The notes below the pieces were generated by a model. It had not been told where the DNA came from. It ran no database searches and was given only the letters and a program-made list of their open reading frames with translations. From Rhodothermus marinus (GTDB taxonomy: Bacteria; Bacteroidota; Rhodothermia; Rhodothermales; Rhodothermaceae), in assembly GCF_009936275.1 (NCBI RefSeq), contig NZ_AP019797.1:1169501-1233500 (forward strand): DNA of 64,000 nucleotides, in the 5' to 3' direction. The translations under genes were made by a program, and so were the position numbers. Positions 46,401-54,244 of the stretch are shown piece after piece. The number at the start of each line of letters is the position of its first letter. Within the stretch, counting starts at the first letter, position 1.

Positions 46401-48125
46401 TTTGCGGGATTTTTGCCGCCCAATGTTCGTCCTCCTGAAGGTGATGGGAGCGTATCGTTTACAATAGCGCCACGCACTTTGCTTCTGACGGATTGGCATA
46501 CCTGTAATAACGCTCGGATCGTATTCGATCAGAATCCAGCGATAGAAACGCCTGTAATATGCACCCAACCGCCTGAATTTGGCTTTACGCTTTCGCCTCC
46601 GAATCCGACCCATCTGCACATTATGCAGGGCGGTATGCAGAACTTCCAGATTACGCTTACCCCGAAGAATGGTTTTTCAGGAATCGTGAGCCTGATGCTA
46701 GTAGATCAAAGTGGCAGGAGAGTGCCGGGTATTACGATCATCAGTACCAATCCCGCGCCTGTACAGGTGCTTACTGATTCGATAGTGGTTTCTGCAACGG
46801 TGATGGCGGCATCCGATATAACTCCGGGCACCTACAATCTACAAATACAGGCTATTTCAGGCAGTATCGCTCGCTGGCAACCCCTTACAGTTATGGTAAC
46901 TGAGCGAGCTCGAAGATTCCAGGTTACCCGCAACGATGATGCTACGGACGCCACCCTTGGGGACGGCATCTGCGCGGACGGTAACGGTGCTTGTTCGCTG
47001 CGTGCGGCGGTAATGGAAGCGAATGCCCTGGGCGGGGGACCTCACACTATTGTGCTACAGGCGGGGCAGGCCTATAACCTGTCGCTGGATGCAGCAGTGG
47101 GAGAGGAAAACGGAGCAGCTGAGGATGATCTGGACATCATTGCAGATATCATCATTCAGGGCAACGGGGCGACGGTGCAGCGCGACCTGTCGCTGACCTG
47201 TAACGCCAACAGCCAAACCGAAACGGGCGAATTCCGCATCTTCGATGTCCAGAGCGGAGGCCGTCTTACGTTGCAAAATGTGACAGTACGAAATGGCTGT
47301 GCAGATGGCGTCTCCTCAGGGGGCGGCATCCGCAATGCGGGCCGAGTGATCATAACCAATAGTACCTTTGCGGATAATGTGGGCGGCGGAGCTCTCTACA
47401 ATGAGGGAGGGACCATATACGCCAGTTTCGTTACCATTGTGAACAACAGCGGAGGTGTAATCCAAAATGGGCCGGAATCAACCGTCCAAGTCAAAAACTC
47501 AATCATAGCTAACAACATAGCAAGCAACTGCTCGGGCTCGGGTACGCTGAACGCTTTCGGTGTTAACTTCGCCACCGACAGTTCATGCGGTTCAGACTTT
47601 ACGGTGGTCAGCGCCGATGAACTTAACCTGCAGCCGCTTGCTAACGACGACGGCTTCGCTTCGATCTTCCTCCTTGGCCCAAGCAGCGCGGCCGTTGACG
47701 CAGTAACAGACTGTACGGACCTTGACAACAACCTGGTGACTATGGACCAGCGGGGGATGACTCGTCCCCAGGGGAATGCCTGCGATGCTGGCGCAGTAGA
47801 GCGTGAAGTGCCTGTAGCTATCGAAGAGCTAAAGCTGCCGACCACGCTGGCTTTCTATGGGCATTATCCGAATCCAGTGCGTTCTGATTACGTGGTGTTG
47901 GTGCTGGATTTGCCCGTGAGTGCGCAAGCGCAGGTGGTGCTGTATGATGTTTTAGGTCGACAGGTTCGTCGCTGGTCTTTGGCTGCGTTGTCGGCTGGCG
48001 CACGGCGTCAGGTACCGCTGTATTTAGGGTCCCTGGCGGTCGGTTTATACATCTATCAGGTGCAGCTTCGGCTCGACTCTGGAAAAACGCAAAGCTTTCA
48101 GGGAAGACTGGTAAAACTGGAATAA
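43491..48125 (+). CDS. Mosaic T9SS-secreted protein with lipase-like alpha/beta-hydrolase domain
   Basis: 1544 residues. N-terminal membrane segment about 18-38 acts as signal. DUF4114-like domain about 55-185 (GGGDRDYDDVVFIF), two calcium-loop/MopE-like repeats (CGNGVDDDRDGLIDC), an IPT/TIG-like domain about 250-345, then an alpha/beta-hydrolase-like part about 540-760 with ITHGLGG (oxyanion) and a G-x-S-x-G nucleophile elbow MIGESFGNK (S682). About 845-1025 carries a SMDPNDK motif and PPNVRPPEGDGSVSFTI segment shared with the protein at 20767. Then an Ig-like region, a parallel beta-helix opened by CSLRAAVMEANALGG, and a T9SS sorting domain (YPNPVRSDYVVLVL, VGLYIYQVQL). Codons from about 43640 to 46900 are notably A/T-rich, suggesting transfer of the middle part. 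Confidence 0.88.
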   Translation: MKMDQAGTVVHKICAKRIIGLALIAIAAAGALNTGVGYTPASFLEEKASGIAVAGAHQDRVIGGQLFSAGGEVQVEVAPAGIAFYTSELWLFEPGPPQFIATNRDAGLVVNLGPFDPGVELVFGIVVRETGWTFKMGPGERNPDGIPHAAVEFIAEGEAIVGFEDLYGGGDRDYDDVVFIFRGSIVPEQCGNGVDDDRDGLIDCEDADCAGVGECGENCENNRDDDGDGLVDCLDADCFRGCAGIGRCRNWPRITSLFPIQGANIGSVTVTLGCCNVQEGASIYLDGPGGEIPGQNLGIFSTEGSSTVQISFDLRGKLPGVYDIHVNNPDTTYTFLRGAFTITQGSGRTATPWLDVASREVFRMGRAQRINIFYGNSGTVDTSAKLIFLSVSGDEQAWLQTDVFDIPRSELVLLAGSLMGEALSLGAGQSWTLPVIVEAPNMPGELELQARMFEVSGSNFPWEALPPPRAVSPETWQKARYLLQQMAGSSWDSVLQFLLRSRGQGKPLEVDKALAFASVAAVWSVLLDDTLSAPKTLSFHSAISDIEIEYLSTRESGLGIYAVGSITENPSRAVIITHGLGGMDINNPEDRFVKLGVAVKQQCPDCNVFILNWTPLATISSINGWKTDPWWVGANGIPPAASLLRNDLRNSGFGGLGGNVLGVDFKEAGYIPPDRTIMIGESFGNKINEILIDEYLGSVSRVLACNPASEGSLVDPPNFLGKADLSVGFHTFSLFDTQQPVAQFDLLLQTREGMDDVGEHTFGVVQLGNWVASGDVRWLFGSPEELGLSGLTRNVYKGYEGFVRLDGLVEELPSPLPSETLFIAPYAYAALKQAYEDEIKRKVRRVRVVGSMDPNDKAGPLVASPGEPLAYTIFFENLETATAPAQEVVIEDQLDPEHMDLRTFALGPIMFGRWSATPPPGAKSYSTTLDLRPDQPLLVQIEAGLDTVTARVTWRLTSIDPETGELPKDPFAGFLPPNVRPPEGDGSVSFTIAPRTLLLTDWHTCNNARIVFDQNPAIETPVICTQPPEFGFTLSPPNPTHLHIMQGGMQNFQITLTPKNGFSGIVSLMLVDQSGRRVPGITIISTNPAPVQVLTDSIVVSATVMAASDITPGTYNLQIQAISGSIARWQPLTVMVTERARRFQVTRNDDATDATLGDGICADGNGACSLRAAVMEANALGGGPHTIVLQAGQAYNLSLDAAVGEENGAAEDDLDIIADIIIQGNGATVQRDLSLTCNANSQTETGEFRIFDVQSGGRLTLQNVTVRNGCADGVSSGGGIRNAGRVIITNSTFADNVGGGALYNEGGTIYASFVTIVNNSGGVIQNGPESTVQVKNSIIANNIASNCSGSGTLNAFGVNFATDSSCGSDFTVVSADELNLQPLANDDGFASIFLLGPSSAAVDAVTDCTDLDNNLVTMDQRGMTRPQGNACDAGAVEREVPVAIEELKLPTTLAFYGHYPNPVRSDYVVLVLDLPVSAQAQVVLYDVLGRQVRRWSLAALSAGARRQVPLYLGSLAVGLYIYQVQLRLDSGKTQSFQGRLVKLE

Positions 48126-48169
48126 AAAGCATACAACCCTGGCCTGAAGGCCAGGGTTGTATGCTTTTT
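48124..48169. terminator. Bidirectional Rho-independent terminator
   Basis: A 21-bp perfect stem (48124-48144 with 48149-48169) and a 4-nt loop. The A run on the left arm and T run on the right arm give a T tract in both directions. It serves the T9SS gene on the plus strand and the tRNA-Asp gene on the minus strand. Confidence 0.92.
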
Positions 48170-48171
48170 AG

Positions 48172-48245
<74 letters not shown>

Positions 48246-48382
48246 ACTTGCAGGACTGTAAACTACAACCTCGAAGAACGTCCGGGCAAGCCGTGCTCGT
48301 TGAAGCTTCCGTGGATTGCAGCGGCTGCCCGAAGCAGCACGATACACGCCACAGCACGTTCGAAAGTTTCAGGCCAATCGGC

Positions 48383-49111
48383 TCACTCCGGCAAAATGGT
48401 AATGCGTGGCTCGTCGTCCTTCGATTTTTCAAGCGGGTCCGGCTCGGGCATGATCCAGGCCAGGATCAAGTACACGATGATGAAGGGGAAGCCACTGGAA
48501 AAGATGGCGCCCAGCACGAAAAGCGCCCGGATCAGGGTGGGATCCCATTCGAGGTATTCGGCAATGCCGCCGCAGACGCCCGCCAGCATCCGGTCGCGCG
48601 ACTTGACCAGGCGTTTGGACTTCGTTTCCGCTGGCGAAGTGGTGGTGGCTTCGGCGGTCGTCTGAGCTGTAGTGGACTTACCGGAAGAAAACGTGGTGCG
48701 CAGCTCTTCGAAGACCTTCCGGGGCTGATCGAACAACTCGTCCAGCGATTTTTGCTGCCTGGGCCTGGCTTTTTTGCGCGGGCGTGGACGCCGGCGCGGC
48801 CGCCAGGAAAGCACGCCCAGTCCCAGCAGGATGATCAGCAATGCGGCCACCCAGGGCAGAAAGCCCACCAGCGTGCTCACGTCCACGCCGCTCCAGAGTC
48901 CCATCTGCTGCAGCACGTACACCACACCCACCAGCAGCATGGCCAGTCCGGCCACCGTGGGCAGATTCCACACCGAATCCCGACGCGTGGCGCCGCTTTC
49001 GTCTCCGAACAGCAGTTGCTCCAGTTCGGCATCGGAGAGCTGCTCGAGTTCCAGCGCCTCCGCCTCTTCGGCTTCTAAATGCATCGGGTGGGAGCGCGTG
49101 CGCGTGGCCAT
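48383..49111 (-). CDS. PspC-domain membrane protein
   Basis: About 242 residues from the ATG at 49111 (a start at 49165 would add 18). An acidic N-terminus rich in Glu and Leu (EAEEAEALELEQLSDAELEQ) is followed by two hydrophobic helices (about 58-78 and 84-106), a very basic linker RPRRRPRPRKKARPRQQK, and a C-terminal PspC domain about 180-235 (SRDRMLAGVCGGIAEYLEWDPTLIRALF with a following membrane helix, quoted in part). PspC proteins respond to envelope stress by sensing membrane state; pspA or pspB homologues are not nearby. The basic linker could contact nucleic acid or membrane phosphate; that is speculation. Confidence 0.85.
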   Translation of the reverse strand: MATRTRSHPMHLEAEEAEALELEQLSDAELEQLLFGDESGATRRDSVWNLPTVAGLAMLLVGVVYVLQQMGLWSGVDVSTLVGFLPWVAALLIILLGLGVLSWRPRRRPRPRKKARPRQQKSLDELFDQPRKVFEELRTTFSSGKSTTAQTTAEATTTSPAETKSKRLVKSRDRMLAGVCGGIAEYLEWDPTLIRALFVLGAIFSSGFPFIIVYLILAWIMPEPDPLEKSKDDEPRITILPE

Positions 49112-49221
49112 TGCGGTTGCTTCAGGTGCTGATGGACTGTCTTCTCTGCGCCTTACGCATGGCATGACGATAAGTTACAATTTAGTGGTGAGGTAGGGAG
49201 CGATGAAAGCCCACGGCTTGG

Positions 49222-49269
49222 GGTCGTGGGATGAAGTCGCCACACGGTCGTGGGATGAAATCGCCATAC
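49222..49269. repeat. Two tandem 24-bp repeats in the left end of the IS element
   Basis: 49222-49245 and 49246-49269 differ at only two positions; each begins GGTCGTGGGATGAA. The first overlaps the right arm of the left-end hairpin, so the second offers an alternative pairing partner for CCCACG. Only two units exist, so this is not a CRISPR array. Confidence 0.85.
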
Positions 49270-49370
49270 CAAGGGGGGTGTGTCAGACAGTTGCGTGTTC
49301 CAGGTCGCTTGCACATACTGAAGGGCTGTGACATACGGTTGTCACCAACACAAAATATCCTGTGGTTGGT

Positions 49371-50504
49371 ATGCGCAGAACGTTCAAATATTGCCTCTAT
49401 CGATCCAGGCGGGATAAGCACCTGATCGAGCAGATCGAGGTGGCCGCCTCCATCTGGAACCACTCCGTGGCGCTGACGCGACGCTACTACCGGATCTACG
49501 GGAAATACCCCGGTGCAAACCGGCTGATGAAGCACATCGCCAGACTCCGCCGACGCAACCCCTACTGGCAGAAGCTCGGGTCACAGGCCGTGCAGGACGT
49601 AATCGAGCGGCTCGACAGGGCCTACCAGCGGTTCTTCTCTGAGCCGAAGGCCGGAAGGCCTCGCTTCAAGAAGCGCGAGCGGTATTCCTCGTTTACTCTG
49701 AAACAGGCCGGCTGGAAGTACCCCGGAGGTAACCGGATTCGCATTGGCAAGCACACCTACAAGTTCGTGCGCTCTCGCCCTATTGAAGGCGAGATCAAGA
49801 CTGTCACGATCAAGCGGGACCGCGTAGGGCGACTCTGGATCTGTTTCAGTGTGGTCACAGCAGAGGAACAGCCGAAGACGCCAGCCCCACACGAGGCGGT
49901 AATGCGTCCGGTGGGGCTGGACTTCGGTCTGAAGTGCTTCCTCACGCTGAGCGACGGTAGAGAGATTCGCGCGCCCGAGTTTTTCCGTCGCGGTCTGCAG
50001 GAGGTGAGAAAGGCCCACCGCGCGCTCAGCCGCAAGCAGCGGGGGTCGAACAACTACCGCAAAGCCCGCGTCCGCCTTGCGAAGGTCTACGATCGCATCT
50101 CGAACCGGCGTCGGGACTGGTTCTTCAAGACGGCCCATGCGCTCTGCGAGCGCTACGACTTCATTGCTCTTGAGGATCTGAACATCGAGGGCATGAAGCG
50201 CCGCTGGGGACGTAAGGTCAGTGACCTCGGCTTTGCGGAATTCGTTGCTATTCTTGAGCATGTTGCTCGGAAGCGTGGCGTTCGCGTTGCGAAGGTGGAC
50301 CGTTTTTTCCCGAGCAGCAGGAGGTGTTCCTGTTGTGGTTGGGTTAAGAAGGACCTCAGTCTTGCAGACCGCAAGTGGACGTGCGAGCGGTGCGGCATCG
50401 TGCACGACCGTGATAAGAACGCGGCGGTGAACATTTGCAGGGAAGGGGCATCTTCCCTCGGGGTAGGCGACGTAAGACCGCCCGGGGCGGCTGTCGCCGC
50501 TTGA
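49371..50504 (+). CDS. tnpB: TnpB RNA-guided nuclease of IS605-type element
   Basis: 377 residues from the ATG at 49371 (a GTG three codons upstream is possible). N-terminal helix-turn-helix-like region with FKYCLYRSRRDKHLIEQ, WED-like middle part, then a RuvC fold with all catalytic acids: D184 in VGLDFGLKCFLTL, E268 in IALEDLNIEGMKR, and the last Asp in HDRDKNAAVNI (346-348). The zinc ribbon (CSCCG and CERCG) is intact. TnpB proteins cut DNA using an omega RNA made from the element's 3' end. The intact catalytic set suggests activity. The usual partner TnpA is absent. Confidence 0.94.
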   Translation: MRRTFKYCLYRSRRDKHLIEQIEVAASIWNHSVALTRRYYRIYGKYPGANRLMKHIARLRRRNPYWQKLGSQAVQDVIERLDRAYQRFFSEPKAGRPRFKKRERYSSFTLKQAGWKYPGGNRIRIGKHTYKFVRSRPIEGEIKTVTIKRDRVGRLWICFSVVTAEEQPKTPAPHEAVMRPVGLDFGLKCFLTLSDGREIRAPEFFRRGLQEVRKAHRALSRKQRGSNNYRKARVRLAKVYDRISNRRRDWFFKTAHALCERYDFIALEDLNIEGMKRRWGRKVSDLGFAEFVAILEHVARKRGVRVAKVDRFFPSSRRCSCCGWVKKDLSLADRKWTCERCGIVHDRDKNAAVNICREGASSLGVGDVRPPGAAVAA

Positions 50505-50544
50505 TCCCGAAATCCCACGTGCTTTAGCCGTGGGAGTATGTCAA
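50400..50544 (+). ncRNA. Putative omega RNA region of the TnpB element
   Basis: In characterised IS605-type elements the guide RNA comes from the tnpB 3' end and right end, and its guide is the sequence just past the element. Here the segment includes GC-rich complementary tracts and the 50514-50534 hairpin. If TCAA at 50541-50544 is the right boundary, the guide would begin at 50545 and read into the fau gene. Boundaries are inferred from the family only. Confidence 0.4.
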
Positions 50545-51131
50545 GACCGACGAATCACCTCCTGTTCCGTCACCACGACCTGCACGGGTACGTCGTGGGG
50601 CTCCGGGGGCACGACATCGACCAGGCACTCCATATAGACGGGACAGATCGTGCAGGCCGAGAGCTCTCGTAGAAATGTATCGTAATAACCCTTGCCGTAG
50701 CCGACCCGGTAGCCGTTGCGTCCGACGCCCAGCGCCGGTACGAGCACCACGTCAAGCGTTTCGGGCGGAACGAGCGGGGCGGTGCGGGGTTCTTGCAGGC
50801 CCCAGGGGCCGCGCTCCAGTCGCGAGGGGTCGTCGAAGCGGCGGGCTTCGAGCTTCGGCGGATCCGTACAGGCAACGACCGGCAGCGCCACCAGCTTACC
50901 TCGACTTCGAAGCCACGAGGCCAGAGGGCGCAGGTCGATCTCGCGCCGCTCCAGCAGCGGCCAGTAGAGCAGCACGGAGCAGGCCTCGCGCAGCTCGGGC
51001 AGCTCCTGAAGGCGGCGCACGATCGCCCGGCTGCGCCTGCGGTGTGCCTCCTCGCTCAGGCTCGCCCGAAACGCCCGAAACTGTCTGCGGAGCGTTTCTT
51101 TGATCTGTACCGGCAGGGTGTCGAGCGACAT
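50541..51131 (-). CDS. fau: 5-formyltetrahydrofolate cyclo-ligase
   Basis: 196 residues; ATP-dependent conversion of 5-formyl-THF to 5,10-methenyl-THF in folate recycling. The signature is GVGRNGYRVGYGKGYYDTFL near residue 145 and the N-terminal basic helix LRRQFRAFRASLSEEAHRRRSRAI. The start at 51131 gives the usual family length; the open frame upstream lies across the divergent gene. The stop codon (complement of TCA at 50541-50543) is formed by the right end of the IS element, so the original C-terminus may have been slightly longer or different. Confidence 0.92.
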   Translation of the reverse strand: MSLDTLPVQIKETLRRQFRAFRASLSEEAHRRRSRAIVRRLQELPELREACSVLLYWPLLERREIDLRPLASWLRSRGKLVALPVVACTDPPKLEARRFDDPSRLERGPWGLQEPRTAPLVPPETLDVVLVPALGVGRNGYRVGYGKGYYDTFLRELSACTICPVYMECLVDVVPPEPHDVPVQVVVTEQEVIRRS

Positions 51132-51170
51132 GAGCGGTGCTACCAGGGTGATCAAAGACAAGATAAACTT

Positions 51171-51554
51171 ATGGAAAGAGAAAAGCACGGGGTTCCCGAA
51201 GATCGACTGACCGCGTTCGAGGCCTACCGGGCCCGCATGAACCGGCGCATCCTGGAGGCCGATCACCTGGGCATCAAGCGGTTTTTCCATCTGGACGAAA
51301 CCGCCTATCATGACGGCGCGCTGGATCGCAAAACAAAAGAACTGCTCGGGCTGGTCGCTTCCATGGTGCTGCGCTGCAACGACTGCATCGACTACCATCT
51401 GATCAACTGCGTGCGGCTGGGCTTTTCGGACGAAGAGCTGCTGGACGCCATGAACGTGGCCCTGATCGTGGGTGGATCCATCGTGATTCCGCACCTGCGC
51501 CATGCCGTCGAAACGCTCGACCTGCTGCGGGCCCGTGAAAATCCAGCGGAATAA
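51171..51554 (+). CDS. Carboxymuconolactone decarboxylase/AhpD-like family protein
   Basis: 127 residues, all-helical. The CxxC pair in MVLRCNDCIDYHLINCVRLG has the spacing of the AhpD-type active site (C-x-x-C-x-x-x-H), so a peroxide-related or redox activity is more likely than a lactone decarboxylase. It is divergent from fau with only 39 bp between the start codons, so the promoters must overlap. No obvious partner (AhpC) is nearby. Confidence 0.88.
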   Translation: MEREKHGVPEDRLTAFEAYRARMNRRILEADHLGIKRFFHLDETAYHDGALDRKTKELLGLVASMVLRCNDCIDYHLINCVRLGFSDEELLDAMNVALIVGGSIVIPHLRHAVETLDLLRARENPAE

Positions 51555-51667
51555 CCGGCCGATTCCGCTTTTTGAAGGAATCGCGTGATCCTGCCCGGCG
51601 CTTGTGCGTTGTATTTCGATCGTGAAAACCCTATTTTCTCGCTTCTGTAAGCAGGCGAGATCTGACT

Positions 51668-53020
51668 ATGTTCGAAAGCCTTACCGAAAAATTAGAAGCA
51701 GCCCTGAAGTCCGTCTCGGGGCAGGGGCGCATCACCGAGCTGAACATTGCCGGGACGATGCGGGAGATCCGGCGCGCCCTGCTCGAGGCGGACGTCAACT
51801 ATCAGGTGGCGCGGGAGTTCACCGAGCGCGTCAAGGAAAAGGCGCTCGGGACAAAGGTGCTGACGTCGGTTTCGCCGGGCCAGCAGCTCGTCAAGATCGT
51901 CTATGACGAACTGGTGCGGCTGCTGGGCTCGGAGCAGGTGGACATCAACCTGAGCCCGACGCCGCCGACAGTGATCCTGGTGGCCGGGCTGCAGGGATCG
52001 GGGAAGACCACGTTCTGCGCCAAGCTGGCGCTTTACTTTAAAAAGAAGGGCCGGGCGCCGCTGCTGGCGGCCGCCGACGTGTACCGTCCGGCCGCCGTCG
52101 AGCAGCTCAAAACGCTGGCCGCTTCGATCAACGTGCCCGTCTACTCCATCGAGGAGAACGGGCAGGTGGTGCAGGATGCCGTGCGCGTTGCCCGCGAGGC
52201 GGTGCAGGAGGCGCGTCGCACGGCCCGCGACATTGTGATCATCGACACGGCCGGCCGCCTGCACATCGACGAAGCGATGATGCAGGAGGTCGAGCAGATC
52301 AAAGAGGCCGTGCGGCCCCACGAGATCCTGTTTGTGGTCGACAGCATGACCGGCCAGGACGCCGTCAACACGGCCAAAGCCTTCAACGAGCGGCTGGACT
52401 TCGACGGCGTCGTGCTCACGAAGCTCGACGGCGACACGCGCGGCGGTGCGGCGCTTTCGATCCGTTCGGTCGTCAACAAACCGATCAAGTTCGCCTCGAC
52501 GGGCGAAAAGCTCGATGCGCTCACGCCGTTCTACCCGGATCGCATGGCCCAGCGCATTCTGGGCATGGGCGATGTGATCTCGCTGGTCGAGCGCGCGCAG
52601 GAACAGTACGATGCCCGCCAGGCCGAAAAGCTGCACCGCAAGCTGCGCTCGGCCGACTTCGATCTGGAAGATTTCTACGAGCAGCTGCAGCGCATCAAAA
52701 AGATGGGCTCGCTGCGCGAGCTCATCGGCATGATCCCCGGCCTGGGGCGCTACGTCAAGGATCTGGACGTGGACGACGACGCCTTCAAGCACATCGAGGC
52801 GATGATTCTGTCGATGACGCCCGAAGAGCGGCGCAATCCGGACATCATCGATGCAAGTCGGCGTCGTCGGATTGCGCGGGGCAGCGGCATGGAGGTCAGT
52901 GACGTAAACCAGCTGCTCCGGCAGTTCAAGGAGATGCGCAAGATGATGAAGTCGATGTCCAAGCTGATGGGCAAGGGCCGGGCAGTCGATCTGCGGCAGT
53001 TGCTGGGTGGTAGACTGTAA
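51668..53020 (+). CDS. ffh: Signal recognition particle GTPase Ffh
   Basis: 450 residues. N-domain helices 1-85, G-domain with P-loop GLQGSGKTT (107-115), [23 protein letters not shown], then the Met-rich M-domain about 300-445 (MKKMGSL-like region, [32 protein letters not shown]). It binds 4.5S RNA and signal sequences and delivers ribosomes to the membrane with FtsY. The SRP RNA gene is not in the window. It leads a cluster with rpsP-rimM-trmD-rplS, an order conserved in many bacteria. Confidence 0.97.
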   Translation: MFESLTEKLEAALKSVSGQGRITELNIAGTMREIRRALLEADVNYQVAREFTERVKEKALGTKVLTSVSPGQQLVKIVYDELVRLLGSEQVDINLSPTPPTVILVAGLQGSGKTTFCAKLALYFKKKGRAPLLAAADVYRPAAVEQLKTLAASINVPVYSIEENGQVVQDAVRVAREAVQEARRTARDIVIIDTAGRLHIDEAMMQEVEQIKEAVRPHEILFVVDSMTGQDAVNTAKAFNERLDFDGVVLTKLDGDTRGGAALSIRSVVNKPIKFASTGEKLDALTPFYPDRMAQRILGMGDVISLVERAQEQYDARQAEKLHRKLRSADFDLEDFYEQLQRIKKMGSLRELIGMIPGLGRYVKDLDVDDDAFKHIEAMILSMTPEERRNPDIIDASRRRRIARGSGMEVSDVNQLLRQFKEMRKMMKSMSKLMGKGRAVDLRQLLGGRL

Positions 53021-53070
53021 CCGAAGTTAAAGATAACCTCACGGAATAAACCAGGGAGCGATTACGGCCT

Positions 53071-53640
53071 ATGGCGGTCAGACTACGTTTGCGTCGACTG
53101 GGTCGGAGGAATCTTCCGATTTTCGCCATTGTGGCGGCCGATGCGCGGTCGCCGCGGGATGGGCGTTTCATTGAAGATCTCGGGCGCTACTATCCGCTGC
53201 AAGAGCCGGCCACGGTCGAGTTGAAAGCCGACCGGGTGATCTACTGGCTGGAGCGGGGGGCGCAGCCGACCGAGACGGTGCAGAGCATTCTGCGGCGGGA
53301 GGGCATTCTGCTGGCCATGCACCTGCGCCGCAAAGGCAAGTCGGAGGAAGAGATCCAGCAGGCGGTGGCCGAGCACCGCGCCCTCCAGTACGAGAAGCTG
53401 ATGAAGAAGGCGAAGCCGACCGTGGCGCAGCTGAAGCAGGCGGCGCTGGAAGAGGAGCGGCGGGCCGCCGAGCTGGAGGCGGAACTGGCCCGGCAGCAGG
53501 CCGAGGCGGAGGCGAAAGCCCGTGCCGAAACTGAGCAGCAGGCTGCGGCCGAGGCCACCGAAGCCGAAGCGGAAACGCCTGCCGAACCGGAAGCGGCAAC
53601 CGAGGAGTCGGCGAGCGACGAAGAAGAAAAGGCGTCCTGA
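53071..53640 (+). CDS. rpsP: Ribosomal protein S16 with long acidic C-terminal extension
   Basis: 189 residues. The first about 80 are ordinary S16 (MAVRLRLRRLGRRNLPIF, SPRDGRFIEDLGRYYP, DRVIYWLERGAQPTETV). After about residue 115 it continues with an Ala/Glu-rich, probably coiled tail (EEERRAAELEAELARQQAEAE onward, ending EESASDEEEKAS) of about 75 residues that has no counterpart in E. coli S16. Extended tails of this kind occur in other Bacteroidota. The gene sits 50 bp after ffh and 38 bp before rimM. Confidence 0.96.
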   Translation: MAVRLRLRRLGRRNLPIFAIVAADARSPRDGRFIEDLGRYYPLQEPATVELKADRVIYWLERGAQPTETVQSILRREGILLAMHLRRKGKSEEEIQQAVAEHRALQYEKLMKKAKPTVAQLKQAALEEERRAAELEAELARQQAEAEAKARAETEQQAAAEATEAEAETPAEPEAATEESASDEEEKAS

Positions 53641-53678
53641 GTACGCCGTACAGTCGATCGTAGGGGTAGGGGAACACC

Positions 53679-54218
53679 ATGGAGCGGGTAGATCCGGACG
53701 AGTTGCTGCTAATGGGCTATGTGGCCCGGGCGCATGGCGTCCGGGGTGCCTTCAAGGTGGTTCCCGAAACGGACGATCCCACGCGCTTTGAAACGCTGGA
53801 GACGATCTACGTCGGGCGTTCGCCGGAGACGGCCCGCCCGGTGCGTCTGGAGCGTGTGCAGTACCAGCCCACGCGACGCGGGCTGATCGTGCTGCTGCAG
53901 GTGGCCGAGGTCACCGATCGCGATGCGGCCCAGGCGCTCCGGGGGCTGCGGGTTTACGCCCGGCAGGCCGACCTGCCCCCGCTGGCCGAAGGGGAGTTCT
54001 TCCTGCACGATTTGATCGGGTTGCGGGTGGAGACTGAAGCGGGCGAGACCGTCGGTACCGTCATCGAAGTGCTGGAGATGCCCGCCCACCTGATCTATGT
54101 GGTGGGCCGTCCGGGCCGCCCCAATGCGATGGTGCCGGACGTCGAAGTCTTCGTGCGGGAGCTGGACCTTGAAGGCCGGCGGCTCGTTATACGCCCGATC
54201 GAAGGGTTGCTGGACTGA
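53679..54218 (+). CDS. rimM: Ribosome maturation factor RimM
   Basis: 179 residues. N-terminal beta-barrel domain ([24 protein letters not shown], about 7-95) and C-terminal PRC-barrel ([20 protein letters not shown], about 105-175, ending [11 protein letters not shown]). It binds S19 and assists 30S head maturation. The position between rpsP and trmD is the classical operon arrangement. A GGGGAA site precedes the ATG. Confidence 0.96.
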   Translation: MERVDPDELLLMGYVARAHGVRGAFKVVPETDDPTRFETLETIYVGRSPETARPVRLERVQYQPTRRGLIVLLQVAEVTDRDAAQALRGLRVYARQADLPPLAEGEFFLHDLIGLRVETEAGETVGTVIEVLEMPAHLIYVVGRPGRPNAMVPDVEVFVRELDLEGRRLVIRPIEGLLD

Positions 54219-54244
54219 GGGGAGGCAAAACGGAGCAGCAAGCC

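Larger units (their letters stand above)
49179..50544 (+). mobile_element. IS200/IS605-superfamily element of IS1341 type (TnpB only)
   Basis: Both ends carry the same small stem: CCCACG/CGTGGG at 49210-49230 (left) and 50514-50534 (right), as expected for subterminal hairpins of IS605-type single-strand transposons. The right end closes with TCAA (50541-50544), as in IS608-type elements. A TTAC at 49175-49178 could be the left target, which would put the left boundary at 49179; this boundary is a guess. There is no Y1 transposase (tnpA), so movement needs a partner elsewhere. Confidence 0.6.

Noticed and set aside
48246-48382. Second tRNA or small RNA upstream of tRNA-Asp
   Set aside because: No cloverleaf or conserved core; the segment only shows ordinary intergenic sequence between the tRNA and the PspC gene.
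49222-49269. Possible CRISPR array at the IS left end
   Set aside because: Only two directly abutting 24-bp units without spacers, and they belong to the IS605-type end structure.
51143-51155. GGGTGAT upstream of the CMD-family gene as a sixth regulator site
   Set aside because: Only one half-site; no partner ATC(A/C)CCC at the right distance and no matching -35/-10 spacing.
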